From the IMG/VR virus record IMGVR_UViG_3300025322_000078, positions 1-39,503 of that record: a stretch of 39,503 nt of DNA; one strand, 5' to 3'. The notes beneath the pieces are model-generated. The model did no database searches. It was not told the origin of the DNA and was given only the letters and a program-made list of their open reading frames with translations. Origin of the DNA: a virus. This document shows, in pieces, positions 23,262-31,285 of the stretch. The position numbers were made by a program, and so were the translations under genes. Numbering within the stretch: the first letter of the stretch is position 1; each line of letters opens with the position of its first letter.

Positions 23262-25327
23262 GCGAAAAAAGCGATGCTTTGGTTGAGTTAGCGCGTCGGC
23301 GCTCATCGGGGGAAATGACAGAAGATCAAGCTGCTGCATTCGATGAACTCCGCAGCCGGGGAGTATTCACGGGTGAAAAGAAAGAAAAACAAGCCGCTGT
23401 ATTGGATCAAGCTGTATTGGATCGAATCAAAGGCTACGGAACATTCCAGCTTGGCCGGGATGTCCCGGAAGATATGAAACGTCGTGCCGCTCAATATGCT
23501 GGATCTGCGGTAGAAAGCGGTATTGCGCCTCCTGTAGTGCTCGCAGCGGCCGGTGGAGCCGTCGGCGGGGCACCAGGATTTCTCGCTGGATTGGGCATCG
23601 GGACTGTTGGGGAAATCCCGGCCATGTTGACCGGAAAGAAAAATTGGAGCCCGACGGCGTTTATTACCGATAAATTGAGGCAACTGGAGGCAACTCCGGA
23701 ACCGGATCCGGAAGCTCAATTCGGTCGTAAAGTAGCGGGTTATGTCGGGTCTAGTCTCGCCGCGCCTGGAATTGGCGGTATCGGAATGGGTAAATCGCTT
23801 GCTTCCGGTTTGACAGCGGGAACCGGTGCGGCAACAGCGAATGAAATATTCCCCGGTAATCCCTATGCGGAAATGACCGGGGCGATGGCTCCGTCTGCAA
23901 TCGGAGCCTTGGGGAAGGCTGGAATCGACGCACTCAGGCCGTCGCATCGTTTGGCTTACAAGGCAGAATTACCACAAGTTGTCGGCGACCCGCAAAGAAA
24001 GATCCTGGTACAGGAAGGGAAAAAACTTCAAAAAGAATTCGGCGGGCAATTGTCCGCATCCGAAAGAGGATTGGGGGAAGGAGTAAGGGCAGCCGAAGGA
24101 GAAGTTGCCGGAGCGTTCCCGGAATCGTCGGCGGTCAGATCGGAAAATAATCTAACCGGGATTATAGGCTGGGTCAAGAAAATAGCAGGGGGGACTACTG
24201 CGGAAACGGCATCCCAAGCCCTCGCTGGGAAGACTGTTGCTAAAATTGCTTCCCTGAAATCATCCCGCGTTCCGGAATTCGAGGCCGCATTGGATCGAGC
24301 GGCAATGCTCGATAAGGCGAAAAGGACGATTGATACTACTCCGGTAAAACAGGGAATAGTTTCAGAAATCAAATCCATGAGACAGGCAAAAAATCTCGGG
24401 CAAGCCGATAAAGCAACAATCACTTATCTCAGAAGACAACTTAAAAGACTTCCCTCGAAGGGAGCGTTCGATATCAGATCGGTTCAATCGTGGCTCCACG
24501 ATTACACAGTCGAAGCGAAACCTTCCGGAGGAATATTGACAGATGTACAGAAGGCATCGCAAAAACGCGGAGCAAATTTGATGAAGGGTTTCATGGAAGA
24601 TGCCCTGGATAAGGCAGGGGAATCCAGAATATCTCCCGGGGCCGTTGTCTTGAAAGAAGCCAGGGTGAAATACGCAAAAACAATGAACGATCTTGCCGAA
24701 GTCGGGGCAACACCATTGGGTGCGGTGATAGAAAAAGCCACTAAAAAGCGCGGTCCTCTGACCGTCAAGGATATTCAATCCGCGTGGTCCAGATCTACAC
24801 CGGAGCAACGCGAAATCATAACGGAGCTTCTCGGAAACGATAAACAAATCATAAAATCCCTGCAAGGATCGTGGGCGGACGATCTCATCGCCAAATCGAC
24901 CAGTCCCATTTCCAGTGAAGTAGGAAGATCAGGCGTCGATCTCAGGTCATTGCTGAAAAACTGGAAAGAGGACAAAAATTTTATGAATCTATTCGCTGAC
25001 GACAAAGAACGGCTTGGCAAATTATTGAGGGTCAGGGCATATATGGATCGCATTGTTCCGCGAGGTCCGGAAAAGGCTACCCAAGGCGTTGTCGGTAAAG
25101 ACGTTGAATTAGCCAGAACCGCGACCGGATTGAGCACAGGACACGGTGGATCGACCATCTTTTTAGGTGGTTTCCTTACCAGGAAACTTCTACCGGGAGC
25201 ATATAAAAAACTGCTAACCACGGACGAAGGTATCGACGCACTGCTGAAAGCCGCAGAACCGAAAAAATATACCGGCCCGGAAGTGGCGGCGGCTGTTACG
25301 TATTTGCAGGCTCTACAAGAGCAATAA
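23258..25327 (+). CDS. Large putative internal virion (ejection) protein
   Basis: A 689-residue protein coupled by ATGA. Near residues 85-120 and 160-205 it has Gly/Ala-rich hydrophobic stretches (PPVVLAAAGGAVGGAPGFLA; GSSLAAPGIGGIGMGKSLAS) able to insert in membranes. The rest is helical and charged. A large pore- or conduit-forming protein after two smaller internal proteins is the usual podovirus ejection set. I see no lytic transglycosylase motif. Confidence 0.6.
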   Translation: MSEKSDALVELARRRSSGEMTEDQAAAFDELRSRGVFTGEKKEKQAAVLDQAVLDRIKGYGTFQLGRDVPEDMKRRAAQYAGSAVESGIAPPVVLAAAGGAVGGAPGFLAGLGIGTVGEIPAMLTGKKNWSPTAFITDKLRQLEATPEPDPEAQFGRKVAGYVGSSLAAPGIGGIGMGKSLASGLTAGTGAATANEIFPGNPYAEMTGAMAPSAIGALGKAGIDALRPSHRLAYKAELPQVVGDPQRKILVQEGKKLQKEFGGQLSASERGLGEGVRAAEGEVAGAFPESSAVRSENNLTGIIGWVKKIAGGTTAETASQALAGKTVAKIASLKSSRVPEFEAALDRAAMLDKAKRTIDTTPVKQGIVSEIKSMRQAKNLGQADKATITYLRRQLKRLPSKGAFDIRSVQSWLHDYTVEAKPSGGILTDVQKASQKRGANLMKGFMEDALDKAGESRISPGAVVLKEARVKYAKTMNDLAEVGATPLGAVIEKATKKRGPLTVKDIQSAWSRSTPEQREIITELLGNDKQIIKSLQGSWADDLIAKSTSPISSEVGRSGVDLRSLLKNWKEDKNFMNLFADDKERLGKLLRVRAYMDRIVPRGPEKATQGVVGKDVELARTATGLSTGHGGSTIFLGGFLTRKLLPGAYKKLLTTDEGIDALLKAAEPKKYTGPEVAAAVTYLQALQEQ

Positions 25328-25351
25328 ACGGGAAAAATCAGGAGAACCGCC

Positions 25352-26578
25352 GTGGGAACAAAATACTCATCCAATAGCACATCCGGATATAACTCAGTTC
25401 CTCCCTCTGATGACGGGTCGGTAACAGAGGCCAATAAGGTAAAATACTCCACCATTAAGGGTAAACTGTCCGATCCTGTCAAAACTCTTGCCGATGCCAT
25501 CAATGCGGAATTAGTAACGCATTTCGACAACGGCCCGACGGCGGTTACAACGAATACCACGCTGGGGGCGACTCATTACAATAAAGTCATACAGGTATCT
25601 GGTTCCGGAGTAACGCTTACTCTTACGGACGCGGCTACCTTGACGGCCGGATGGTATTGCGATGTCGTATCGACCGATACATCGAACAACGTGGCTCTCG
25701 CCAGAGCCACCGCATCCAATACAATCAACGAAACATCGGCTGATACAACGGTTTACCCGTTACAGTCGATTAAAATCATGGTCAACGCCGCTGCAAACGG
25801 GTTTTTGGTTGAGCAAAAAATAAGGCACGTCAACGGCACGCTCTCCGGTACCACGATCTCCGGCACCATCGCCGGATCGCCGACGGCAAGCGGGGCGTGG
25901 ACGTTCCAGACAGGGCAGATTTTCCAGAATTCTGCTGCCAGCACCACAAAAATAATTGTTCGTTCCGGCACCACTGGGCAAGAAGCGGCGGTGGCATTTT
26001 CCGATGGGGCCACCGAAAAATGGCAATGGGTCAAACGGAGCGATAATTTTATCGGCCTGTACGATTCCATCGTAGCAGCGTACGCCATCCTGCAAAACCC
26101 CAATTATACTATAACTCTCGCTTACGGCACGGTGGTATTCGACGGTTACGGCGTAATGACCGCCGGCACAGTCGGGCTCGCGCGGGTGCAGAGGACGGAG
26201 GTAACTAATTCCGGCTCTGGCATCACAATTGCTACCGGCACAACACTTACTACACTAGATTTAGGCTCAGTAGTGGCTGGTGATCGTATCATAGTTTCAG
26301 CCTTAGTCTACGCGACTAAAGGTGGAACCGCAGGTATAGTAATTGCCTCAGCGGGTAAAAACTCTGGCGGGGCAACTGTATTAGCATACGATTCATTCGG
26401 CGATCTGCGCAGTTCAAAGTTTGTCGTAGCCATAGCTACTGACTGGCAGGTCCCGGTAGGTGGAATTCTGAGAGTTACTGTTTCTGGAACGCTGGTGCTT
26501 TCGTTAACAGCAACCTCAGTAGGATCAGACTCAACTAGTGGCTATGGAGCAATCCACGCCATCGTTCTCAAAGGTTAA
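25352..26578 (+). CDS. Tail fibre / receptor-binding protein
   Basis: A 408-residue protein with a GTG start preceded by GGAGA. It is Ser/Thr/Gly-rich and beta-repetitive (VSGSGVTLTLTDAATLTAGW; GTLSGTTISGTIAGSPTAS; GSGITIATGTTLTTLDLGS). The N-terminal 60 residues (VPPSDDGSVTEANKVKYSTI in outline) may attach to the nozzle, and the C-terminal 140 look like a distinct beta domain. Its place after the ejection genes fits a receptor-binding protein, the likely counterpart of a glycan receptor. Confidence 0.65.
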   Translation: MGTKYSSNSTSGYNSVPPSDDGSVTEANKVKYSTIKGKLSDPVKTLADAINAELVTHFDNGPTAVTTNTTLGATHYNKVIQVSGSGVTLTLTDAATLTAGWYCDVVSTDTSNNVALARATASNTINETSADTTVYPLQSIKIMVNAAANGFLVEQKIRHVNGTLSGTTISGTIAGSPTASGAWTFQTGQIFQNSAASTTKIIVRSGTTGQEAAVAFSDGATEKWQWVKRSDNFIGLYDSIVAAYAILQNPNYTITLAYGTVVFDGYGVMTAGTVGLARVQRTEVTNSGSGITIATGTTLTTLDLGSVVAGDRIIVSALVYATKGGTAGIVIASAGKNSGGATVLAYDSFGDLRSSKFVVAIATDWQVPVGGILRVTVSGTLVLSLTATSVGSDSTSGYGAIHAIVLKG

Positions 26579-26597
26579 TAACTAAGGAGCAAATGAA

Positions 26598-27011
26598 ATG
26601 ATACTCGATACTGGAAATTACTACGCCGAACTCCGCGAAGACGGCACTTACGTCAAGCACCATTGCCGCTTTGTGCAGCAGGGTGACATCACGCTGCGCG
26701 TCGAACTCGACCCGGTGACAAATAAGCAGACCGGGGCCTCTGCGGTGATCCCGAAAGTGCTCTACACCATTGATGCCGTCACGGGCGAATTCGGCGGCGA
26801 GCAGCGCGGCTTCGTGCTCGACCACGAGCTGGGCGTGATGACGCCGCCATCGGGCAAGCGCTATTTGCGCCTGGCGGACTCCGCGATGCCGGCGGACTTC
26901 AAGCAGGAAGGTGTCATCGCCTACACCCACGATGGCACGCAGTTTGTGCCGCTGCCGGGGGCCGAACTGGCGAAACGCATCGAGCTGGCTAAGCAGCCTG
27001 AACCCATCTAA
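26598..27011 (+). CDS. Hypothetical tail-associated protein, GC-rich
   Basis: A 137-residue protein with AAGGAG upstream. The DNA is visibly richer in GC at third positions (gcgcgtcgaactcgac-like codons) than the neighbours, suggesting recent acquisition. It starts MILDTGNYYAELREDGTYVK and has a middle VLYTIDAVTGEFGGEQRGF; beta-strand-rich. No family recognised. Position after the fibre suggests a fibre accessory or chaperone. Confidence 0.55.
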   Translation: MILDTGNYYAELREDGTYVKHHCRFVQQGDITLRVELDPVTNKQTGASAVIPKVLYTIDAVTGEFGGEQRGFVLDHELGVMTPPSGKRYLRLADSAMPADFKQEGVIAYTHDGTQFVPLPGAELAKRIELAKQPEPI

Positions 27012-27416
27012 ATGGAACTAGACCCTCAATCGCTGGAAGCCATAATCCATTTGCTTTCCAGGCATCCAGGCAATGCTGGGAAATATAATGAATCGAATCC
27101 CGGATTAGGAATGAGGGTGGGTCTTAAAGACAGTTCAGGTTATTTCGGGGTTGGAGGTTATAAAAACTCTATCGGGAAAAACAGTCTCTATGCTGGATAT
27201 GGTAATACGCTGGGTTCAGCCGGCCCTCTTTCGGTTGGATATAACACAGGATTGATTAGCGGGTATCTTAACAAACCTGTCCCGTTTCTCATCCCGGAAT
27301 TAAAATACCAGGGCAAAGGCTGGAACGGGAGACTCAACATCATTCCCCCGGTCAAATCAGGAGATTTTAAAGTCGATCCCGCAATAGGTCTTTCAATAGG
27401 AATCCCATTCAAATGA
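27012..27416 (+). CDS. Putative small beta-barrel protein
   Basis: A 134-residue protein beginning right after the upstream stop. From residue 30 on, alternating polar/hydrophobic strands rich in Gly, Tyr and Asn (GMRVGLKDSSGYFGVGGY; NSLYAGYGNTLGSAGPLSVG) end with GLSIGIPFK, close to the aromatic-terminal pattern of outer-membrane barrels. There is no signal peptide, so membrane export is uncertain. Possible roles are a surface or superinfection-exclusion protein, or a virion protein with this fold. Confidence 0.45.
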   Translation: MELDPQSLEAIIHLLSRHPGNAGKYNESNPGLGMRVGLKDSSGYFGVGGYKNSIGKNSLYAGYGNTLGSAGPLSVGYNTGLISGYLNKPVPFLIPELKYQGKGWNGRLNIIPPVKSGDFKVDPAIGLSIGIPFK

Positions 27417-27469
27417 GCAATGACCAAACTACCACCACACAATTCACAGCAACTCAGGAAAATGTCTAA
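27413..27469 (+). CDS. Possible 18-residue coupled peptide
   Basis: ATGA overlap with the upstream stop and TAATG overlap with the next start: MSNDQTTTTQFTATQENV. It may be a real mini-gene or merely a translational bridge. Confidence 0.25.
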   Translation: MSNDQTTTTQFTATQENV

Positions 27470-27735
27470 TGGTAGAAAAACTAATTTCTCTGGCGGCACA
27501 TCTTCCATTTATGCTAATTACACAAGGGAAGCCTCATGTGAACACCACAAGGATAATCGAAATCATCATCTTCGCCGCTGTCTTCGGGGGAATAGTTTAT
27601 TCTGAGCTTACTCATCTTAAAGACTCAATTCAGGAATTGAAAATCTCCATCTCGGAAATAAGGAAAGACCTCTACACCCCAAGAGGCGAACGGGATAACT
27701 GGGGGACCAGGCCAGACAATACATTCAGAAACTGA
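27469..27735 (+). CDS. Small single-span membrane protein of the lysis region
   Basis: An 88-residue protein. A hydrophobic span (RIIEIIIFAAVFGGIVYSEL, about residues 28-47) is followed by a charged helix (LKDSIQELKISISEIRKDLY). This single-anchor plus coiled-coil layout is that of inner-membrane spanins or accessory holins. It lies just before the peptidase and holin-like genes. Confidence 0.55.
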   Translation: MVEKLISLAAHLPFMLITQGKPHVNTTRIIEIIIFAAVFGGIVYSELTHLKDSIQELKISISEIRKDLYTPRGERDNWGTRPDNTFRN

Positions 27736-27756
27736 GATGAACTGCGGGACGTGCCT

Positions 27757-28149
27757 ATGCCTTCCTATTCTCAAAAATCACTTTCGCTTCTAGATACCTG
27801 CCATCCAGACCTGCAAAGACTTTTCCGCGAAGTCATCAAGACCGAAGATTGCAAGATACTCTGCGGTCACAGAGGGAAAGAAGCCCAAGAGGAGGCCTTC
27901 CGCAACGGAAGGTCGAAAGCGAGATGGGGCGAGTCAAATCATAACTATGAACCATCGTGCGCTGTGGATGTCATGCCTTACCCGGTGGATTGGGCGGATA
28001 AAAACAAGATCGTGGATTTTGCCGATTTTGTGAAAGAGACGGCCCATAAATTGGGAATAGGGATTAGATGGGGAGGAGACTTCAAAGGTTTCTTCGATGG
28101 GCCTCATTATGAGCTTACCAATTGCCAGCACTGCAAAATCCCGGAGTAA
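27757..28149 (+). CDS. Endolysin, M15 family peptidase
   Basis: A 130-residue zinc peptidase of the L-alanyl-D-glutamate/D-Ala type that cuts cell-wall cross-link peptides at lysis. ILCGHRGKEAQEEAF precedes SNHNYEPSCAVDVMPY (first zinc His and the Asp) and FDGPHYEL (final zinc His in HxE/HY context), all typical of M15C phage enzymes. No signal peptide, so a holin is needed. ATG at 27757 chosen; a GTG two codons upstream is possible. Confidence 0.85.
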   Translation: MPSYSQKSLSLLDTCHPDLQRLFREVIKTEDCKILCGHRGKEAQEEAFRNGRSKARWGESNHNYEPSCAVDVMPYPVDWADKNKIVDFADFVKETAHKLGIGIRWGGDFKGFFDGPHYELTNCQHCKIPE

Positions 28150-28151
28150 TC

Positions 28152-28529
28152 ATGGAAACTATTCTCGCCTCAGTCGTAGCGCCAGCCGCAATAGACCTAT
28201 TCAAGAATCTGTTCGCTACCGTATCGAGGAAATGGATCGGTTTGTCGGTAGACGATCAGATTAAATTAGAAAATGCTAATATAGAGCGTTTGAAAGCCAT
28301 GGCTTTGTTGGATAATCCTAACGGAACCCCTTCACAATGGGTAGTAGACCTCCGTGGATCGTTCAGGTACATCGCAGCAGCCCTATCCATAGCAGTAGGG
28401 ACGGTTATTATGATGCGTGCCTCTACGCCAGAATTACAGGCCTTGGCGTTTGAGCTTATAGGCATGCCAACCAGCTTTATCTTGGGTGAAAGGATGTACC
28501 TTGGCCTGAAAGGCAATATGTCAAAATAA
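28152..28529 (+). CDS. Holin-like membrane protein
   Basis: A 125-residue protein from the ATG at 28152. METILASVVAPAAIDLFKNLF gives an amphipathic or first membrane helix, RYIAAALSIAVGTVIMM a clear span, and ALAFELIGMPTSFILGERMY a third hydrophobic segment. This resembles the three-span holins found beside M15 or lysozyme genes. It would permeabilise the inner membrane for the endolysin. Last gene of the rightward arm; its 3' end overlaps the last leftward gene tail-to-tail. Confidence 0.65.
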   Translation: METILASVVAPAAIDLFKNLFATVSRKWIGLSVDDQIKLENANIERLKAMALLDNPNGTPSQWVVDLRGSFRYIAAALSIAVGTVIMMRASTPELQALAFELIGMPTSFILGERMYLGLKGNMSK

Positions 28530-28776
28530 TAGTTGACTGTTTTTGTGGCGTCAAAACCCAGTGACGATACACACCGTCAATTTCGGTCATTATTGCCAGG
28601 GTTCCGTCACCGGCGTCCTCGATTTCAAAATACTTCCCAGCACATTGCCATTCGACCACAAAGTTTCCATTTTCGCCGGCAACCTCACGGGCAGGGGGGA
28701 TGAACGGGAAGGTCTCAAGCACTGCGCCTAACAAATCAGGGACCAGTTTTGCCCAATTATCGTCTGCGTATGCCAT
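28477..28776 (-). CDS. Hypothetical protein at the convergence point
   Basis: A 99-residue protein; ATG at 28776 after GGAGG (9-base spacing). NFVVEWQCAGKYFEIEDAGD and a closing VYRHWVLTPQKQSTIILTY suggest a small beta fold. Family unknown. Its 3' end carries one copy of a repeat related to CAGTCAAC that is also found at three other leftward gene boundaries, and it overlaps the holin gene by 53 bases. Confidence 0.55.
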   Translation of the reverse strand: MAYADDNWAKLVPDLLGAVLETFPFIPPAREVAGENGNFVVEWQCAGKYFEIEDAGDGTLAIMTEIDGVYRHWVLTPQKQSTIILTYCLSGQGTSFHPR

Positions 28777-28814
28777 ATAATATAACCTCCCGCTCTGACT
28801 CTTCGTTCCCATCC

Positions 28815-29057
28815 TCAATGACCGTATTTCCTGACCAACGGTCTCATAATATCCACCACTTCCCGTAATTCGACAATCTCCTGATTCTGTCTCTCTGCCA
28901 ACACAAGACAGCTATCGCGGGCTTCTATGAGAGATTGTGATTTTATTACATTTATTACAAGCATGGTCAAGAATATGCCACCGACTACAATACTAGCCAT
29001 GATAATTATCGCAACAAGGAGAATATTGTTCGATCCCAGATTTTTTAACCTTTCCAT
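28815..29057 (-). CDS. Small membrane protein with coiled coil
   Basis: An 80-residue protein with GAGG upstream. The span ILLVAIIIMASIVVGGIFLT (about residues 12-31) is followed by a charged helix (LAERQNQEIVELREVVDIMR). Topology is like inner-membrane spanins or phage membrane anchors. It lies on the strand opposite the lysis genes but next to them. Confidence 0.55.
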   Translation of the reverse strand: MERLKNLGSNNILLVAIIIMASIVVGGIFLTMLVINVIKSQSLIEARDSCLVLAERQNQEIVELREVVDIMRPLVRKYGH

Positions 29058-29135
29058 TTGATCCTCGTTTTCTCAGGTTTGCCGAATGTCTTTCCTATTG
29101 AAGACAAAAACCCAGCCAGATCAGGAGACCAATCT

Positions 29136-29687
29136 TTAATCCGATACCATACCAGCTTTCTTTCTTGCTCCGATGTGAAGCGATCTACGCAGATAGTCGA
29201 ATAGTTGTTCTTCGGGCTTTGCCGGGATCCTGTTTTGATAGGCTTTTCTAAGCCTGTCGAGTCCTGTATTCCCGGCATTACAGTATTTCGCAGAGTAGTG
29301 CCATGAGCAAAGATACTCTCCAAAGGCAAGAATGGCCGCTGTTCTTCCGCAATGACATTTTGCTTGATTGGTTTCATGAATCCCCGCTTTTAGTTCAGTG
29401 AACTGATACGGTAAAGGGTTCTTGTACTTCTGCTTCCGTATGAACGGGCCGATATTCGGAAGCTCGGCCATGAACTTGCCCTTGGCATCGGCCAAATCTT
29501 TCTGCCTGTTCCAATCGCACAGATACGGGATAATCGTTTTCTCGAAGAACTCGACTGAATAGCCGGTCTTGTTCGCGATCCAGTTTACCCCATCCTCCCA
29601 GTCATCTACCTGACCGCGCCAGACAATGAGGAGTCTTTCACGTAGAAAGACTTTGAGTGCTTCCTTTTCTTCGTCGGTTCTAGCCAT
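29136..29687 (-). CDS. Hypothetical protein with a Cys/His cluster
   Basis: A 183-residue protein from the ATG at 29687, with no good Shine-Dalgarno; a TTG four codons upstream is possible. The N-terminal half is helical (EEKEALKVFLRERLLIVWRG; FEKTIIPYLCDWNRQKD). The C-terminal half contains AKCHCGRTAAILAFGEYLCS followed by WHYS, a possible metal site. Not recognised. Confidence 0.5.
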   Translation of the reverse strand: MARTDEEKEALKVFLRERLLIVWRGQVDDWEDGVNWIANKTGYSVEFFEKTIIPYLCDWNRQKDLADAKGKFMAELPNIGPFIRKQKYKNPLPYQFTELKAGIHETNQAKCHCGRTAAILAFGEYLCSWHYSAKYCNAGNTGLDRLRKAYQNRIPAKPEEQLFDYLRRSLHIGARKKAGMVSD

Positions 29688-29701
29688 GGCAGAATCCAAA
29701 G

Positions 29702-29725
29702 CCTGACAGGGCTCGATCTGTCAGG
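29702..29725. other. Perfect hairpin upstream of the 29136-29687 gene
   Basis: CCTGACAG and CTGTCAGG form an 8-bp perfect stem about 15 bases before the ATG. It may be an operator or a structure that controls translation or transcript ends. No T-tract follows on the minus strand. Confidence 0.45.
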
Positions 29726-29761
29726 AACTTTACATCAGCATCAGCCGCTGGCCTACTCCCG

Positions 29762-29890
29762 CTATTTAAACTTCCATTTTCCGCGTATCTTACGCCATAC
29801 TAACATCCTTCGTATTCGTCGGCGGCGCAGTCTAACGACCCCCCAACCCCAGGATTTGCGAACCACGAGAAACCCACGTTTCCTGTTCAT
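29762..29890 (-). CDS. Possible small, very basic protein
   Basis: A 42-residue frame (MNRKRGFLVVRKSWGWGVVR, then RRRRIRRMLVWRK...). The ATG comes one base after the stop of the 29892-30056 gene. No Shine-Dalgarno of its own; translation would rely on coupling. Basic charge hints at nucleic-acid binding. Confidence 0.35.
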   Translation of the reverse strand: MNRKRGFLVVRKSWGWGVVRLRRRRIRRMLVWRKIRGKWKFK

Positions 29891-29891
29891 T

Positions 29892-30056
29892 TTAGGCAAA
29901 CTTGGCTAATGCCTCTCTTATCCAGCGAGCCAAACACCTGTTACAGTCGTGCATGTTGTCATGCTCGCAAGTAAGGTGCTTGCTGAGAACATACTTCACA
30001 ATCTTGTCGGTCTGGAGCCGACGCCGGTTACGTTGCGCTGTTTCCTGTTTCTTCAT
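29892..30056 (-). CDS. Small Cys/His protein
   Basis: A 54-residue protein coupled to the upstream gene by ATGA. A basic N-terminus (MKKQETAQRNRRRLQTDK) precedes HLTCEHDNMHDCNRCLARW, a compact Cys/His cluster able to bind zinc. No family recognised. Confidence 0.5.
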   Translation of the reverse strand: MKKQETAQRNRRRLQTDKIVKYVLSKHLTCEHDNMHDCNRCLARWIREALAKFA

Positions 30057-30241
30057 TTGCGGCGCGGCTCATCCAGAACGTTGGGCGTCACGCACGGAAC
30101 CAATAAAACTTTTTGTCCGCGACAAACATCACACGTCCACGATGTACATGTTGATGTCCACTGGTGCACGTCACCGGCAACGTATGGCGGCTTTGACACA
30201 ACTCCTTGGCCGTCACACTTCGGACATATCTGGTAATACAT
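30053..30241 (-). CDS. Small zinc-ribbon protein (cassette-borne)
   Basis: A 62-residue protein; ATG at 30241 after GGAGG. CPKCDGQG near the N-terminus and CDVCRGQK further on form a DnaJ-like CxxCxGxG pair. The gene starts just after a GTTGGGC core-like end and its last codons (VTPNVLDEPRRK) read into an inverse-core-like GCCCAAC. The leader is shared almost exactly with the gene at 34754-35017. It is therefore a likely integron-style cassette gene. Confidence 0.6.
   Translation of the reverse strand: MYYQICPKCDGQGVVSKPPYVAGDVHQWTSTCTSWTCDVCRGQKVLLVPCVTPNVLDEPRRK
30080..30088 (-). repeat. attC-like inverse core, 3' end of the 30.1-kb cassette
   Basis: On the minus strand ACGCCCAAC, the exact complement of the GTTGGGCGT that opens the same gene's leader at 30255-30263. 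The rest of an attC hairpin is not evident here. Confidence 0.5.
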
Positions 30242-30243
30242 AG

Positions 30244-30271
30244 TGCCTCCGTTTACGCCCAACCATTCGCT
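30244..30271 (-). repeat. Shared cassette leader, copy A
   Basis: Reading leftward: AGCGAATGGTTGGGCGTAAA, then CGGAGGCA. It matches 35021-35048 at 27 of 28 positions. It joins the right end of an attC-like site (GCGAATGGTTGGGC) to a Shine-Dalgarno, i.e. the same cassette front end used by two unrelated genes. Confidence 0.85.
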
Positions 30272-30290
30272 ATAAATGAGATTCAAGATA

Positions 30291-30875
30291 TCAGGCTCTT
30301 AACTCCGACAAGACCTCTGCCGGTCTTTGCCCTTCCAAATCTCCCCGCAATGCTTTCACCATCCTGGAAATCTGTCCTACTCCTTCCGCATCCCAATTCC
30401 TGATTGTGTCGTGTATCTCATCTTTCCTCTTTTCCCACCCATCCCGATCCCAATTCGCCGGCCACACTCCCGATCTCTCGGCATAAATCTGTAGCGGTAA
30501 ATCCCGGTTTTGATGAATCCGCAAGCGATACCCTTCGAGCGAAGTTTCGGCAATTGCGATCATGCGGTAATGTTTTTTCGGATTGGAGATAGGGAAAAGC
30601 TGAAATCGTAAATGAGAGGCAAGCATGGATTGTATTGTTCTGGAATCCTCTGGGCCATAGGAGAATTTGAGCCAAGCCCCCAAATGACCTGGGAGGATAT
30701 TGATAGCCGCACAGATATAGCCAGCTTCAAGGAAATCCATCGTATTATCCCGTGAGAATCCCGATTTGTCGATCTTGGCAAGATAGGTCATGTATTCGAT
30801 AAACCCATTGTTTTTTTGCAAATATCCCCATGCCAAGGCATCGTGAATTGCATCTCTGGTATTACCTAGTTTCAT
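30291..30875 (-). CDS. Conserved phage protein, function unknown
   Basis: A 194-residue protein. LPGHLGAWLKFSYGPEDSR, then LRFQLFP and a well-ordered C-terminal half with YAERSGVWPANWDRDGWEKR, followed by EIHDTIRNWDAEGVGQISRM. It resembles, from memory, uncharacterised proteins of other tailed phages, possibly DNA-binding. It starts inside the last codons of the upstream gene (14-base overlap). Confidence 0.6.
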   Translation of the reverse strand: MKLGNTRDAIHDALAWGYLQKNNGFIEYMTYLAKIDKSGFSRDNTMDFLEAGYICAAINILPGHLGAWLKFSYGPEDSRTIQSMLASHLRFQLFPISNPKKHYRMIAIAETSLEGYRLRIHQNRDLPLQIYAERSGVWPANWDRDGWEKRKDEIHDTIRNWDAEGVGQISRMVKALRGDLEGQRPAEVLSELRA

Positions 30876-31074
30876 TGTTTCGTTTGTCGATTGTTTTTTG
30901 TAGGGGACGCGCGTTGCGCCCCCAAGGATATGCCCTATATTGCGGGTTAAATTCTTTCACCCGCGCCTCAAGCATGTTGGCCCAGTCGGTCAGTCGTTGT
31001 ATTTGATGCACGGGAGCAATCATTGACCAAGCGTCGGCGTTTTCATCTGTCATGCTTCGTTGTTCTTCGTTCAT
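30862..31074 (-). CDS. Small hypothetical protein
   Basis: A 70-residue protein with AGGGGA upstream. MIAPVHQIQRLTDWANMLEA suggests one helix; the tail is basic. It lies directly after the inverse-core-like GCCTAAC at 31112-31106. No family recognised. Confidence 0.5.
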   Translation of the reverse strand: MNEEQRSMTDENADAWSMIAPVHQIQRLTDWANMLEARVKEFNPQYRAYPWGRNARPLQKTIDKRNNETR

Positions 31075-31105
31075 GGTTTCCCCTACGAATACATTTTAAA
31101 ACGGC

Positions 31106-31112
31106 GTTAGGC
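31106..31112 (-). repeat. attC-like inverse core
   Basis: Minus-strand GCCTAAC at the stop of the 31107-31229 frame; the extended GTTGCCTAAC is the complement of GTTAGGCAAC in the 38.5-kb site. No full hairpin follows. Confidence 0.35.
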
Positions 31113-31285
31113 AACAACCATAATTCTTTTTTGCACCATGGTTTGCTCAATCGAATACATTACATTTATAAGTGCCATTTGCTGTCCGTACTGGTCGTTT
31201 GATAAATGTGCGTTAGCTGGGTTTGCCATGACACCACCATAATGGTTGCCGCCATGTTAAATAGTTGTGCTCTTGTGATTTCCAT
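31107..31285 (-). pseudogene. Small gene apparently split by an 11-base insertion
   Basis: Frame 1 (31166-31285) has an AAAGGAG start and reads MEITRAQLFNMAATIM before diverging. Frame 2 (31107-31229) starts at an internal ATG and reads MANPANAHLSNDQYGQQMAL. Together they make one plausible short phage protein (an ...AATIM-ANPANA... join) if 11 bases around 31230-31240 are removed. Alternatively they are two overlapping mini-genes, because frame 2 has a weak Shine-Dalgarno of its own. Confidence 0.45.

Noticed and set aside
23303-23947. A 214-residue minus-strand open frame
   Set aside because: Shadow of the large internal virion protein; no start site and no family-like pattern.
24775-25560. 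A 261-residue minus-strand open frame
   Set aside because: It is antisense to the large ejection protein and the tail fibre gene and has low-complexity Ser/Val composition typical of a shadow frame.
28718-28735. GCCTAAC/GTTAGGC match to an attC core
   Set aside because: It lies in the middle of the 28477-28776 coding frame with no hairpin or partner tag; a seven-base chance match.
29045-29377. A 110-residue minus-strand frame
   Set aside because: Most of it overlaps the better supported 29136-29687 gene in another frame, and it lacks a Shine-Dalgarno; only the last 90 bases are free.
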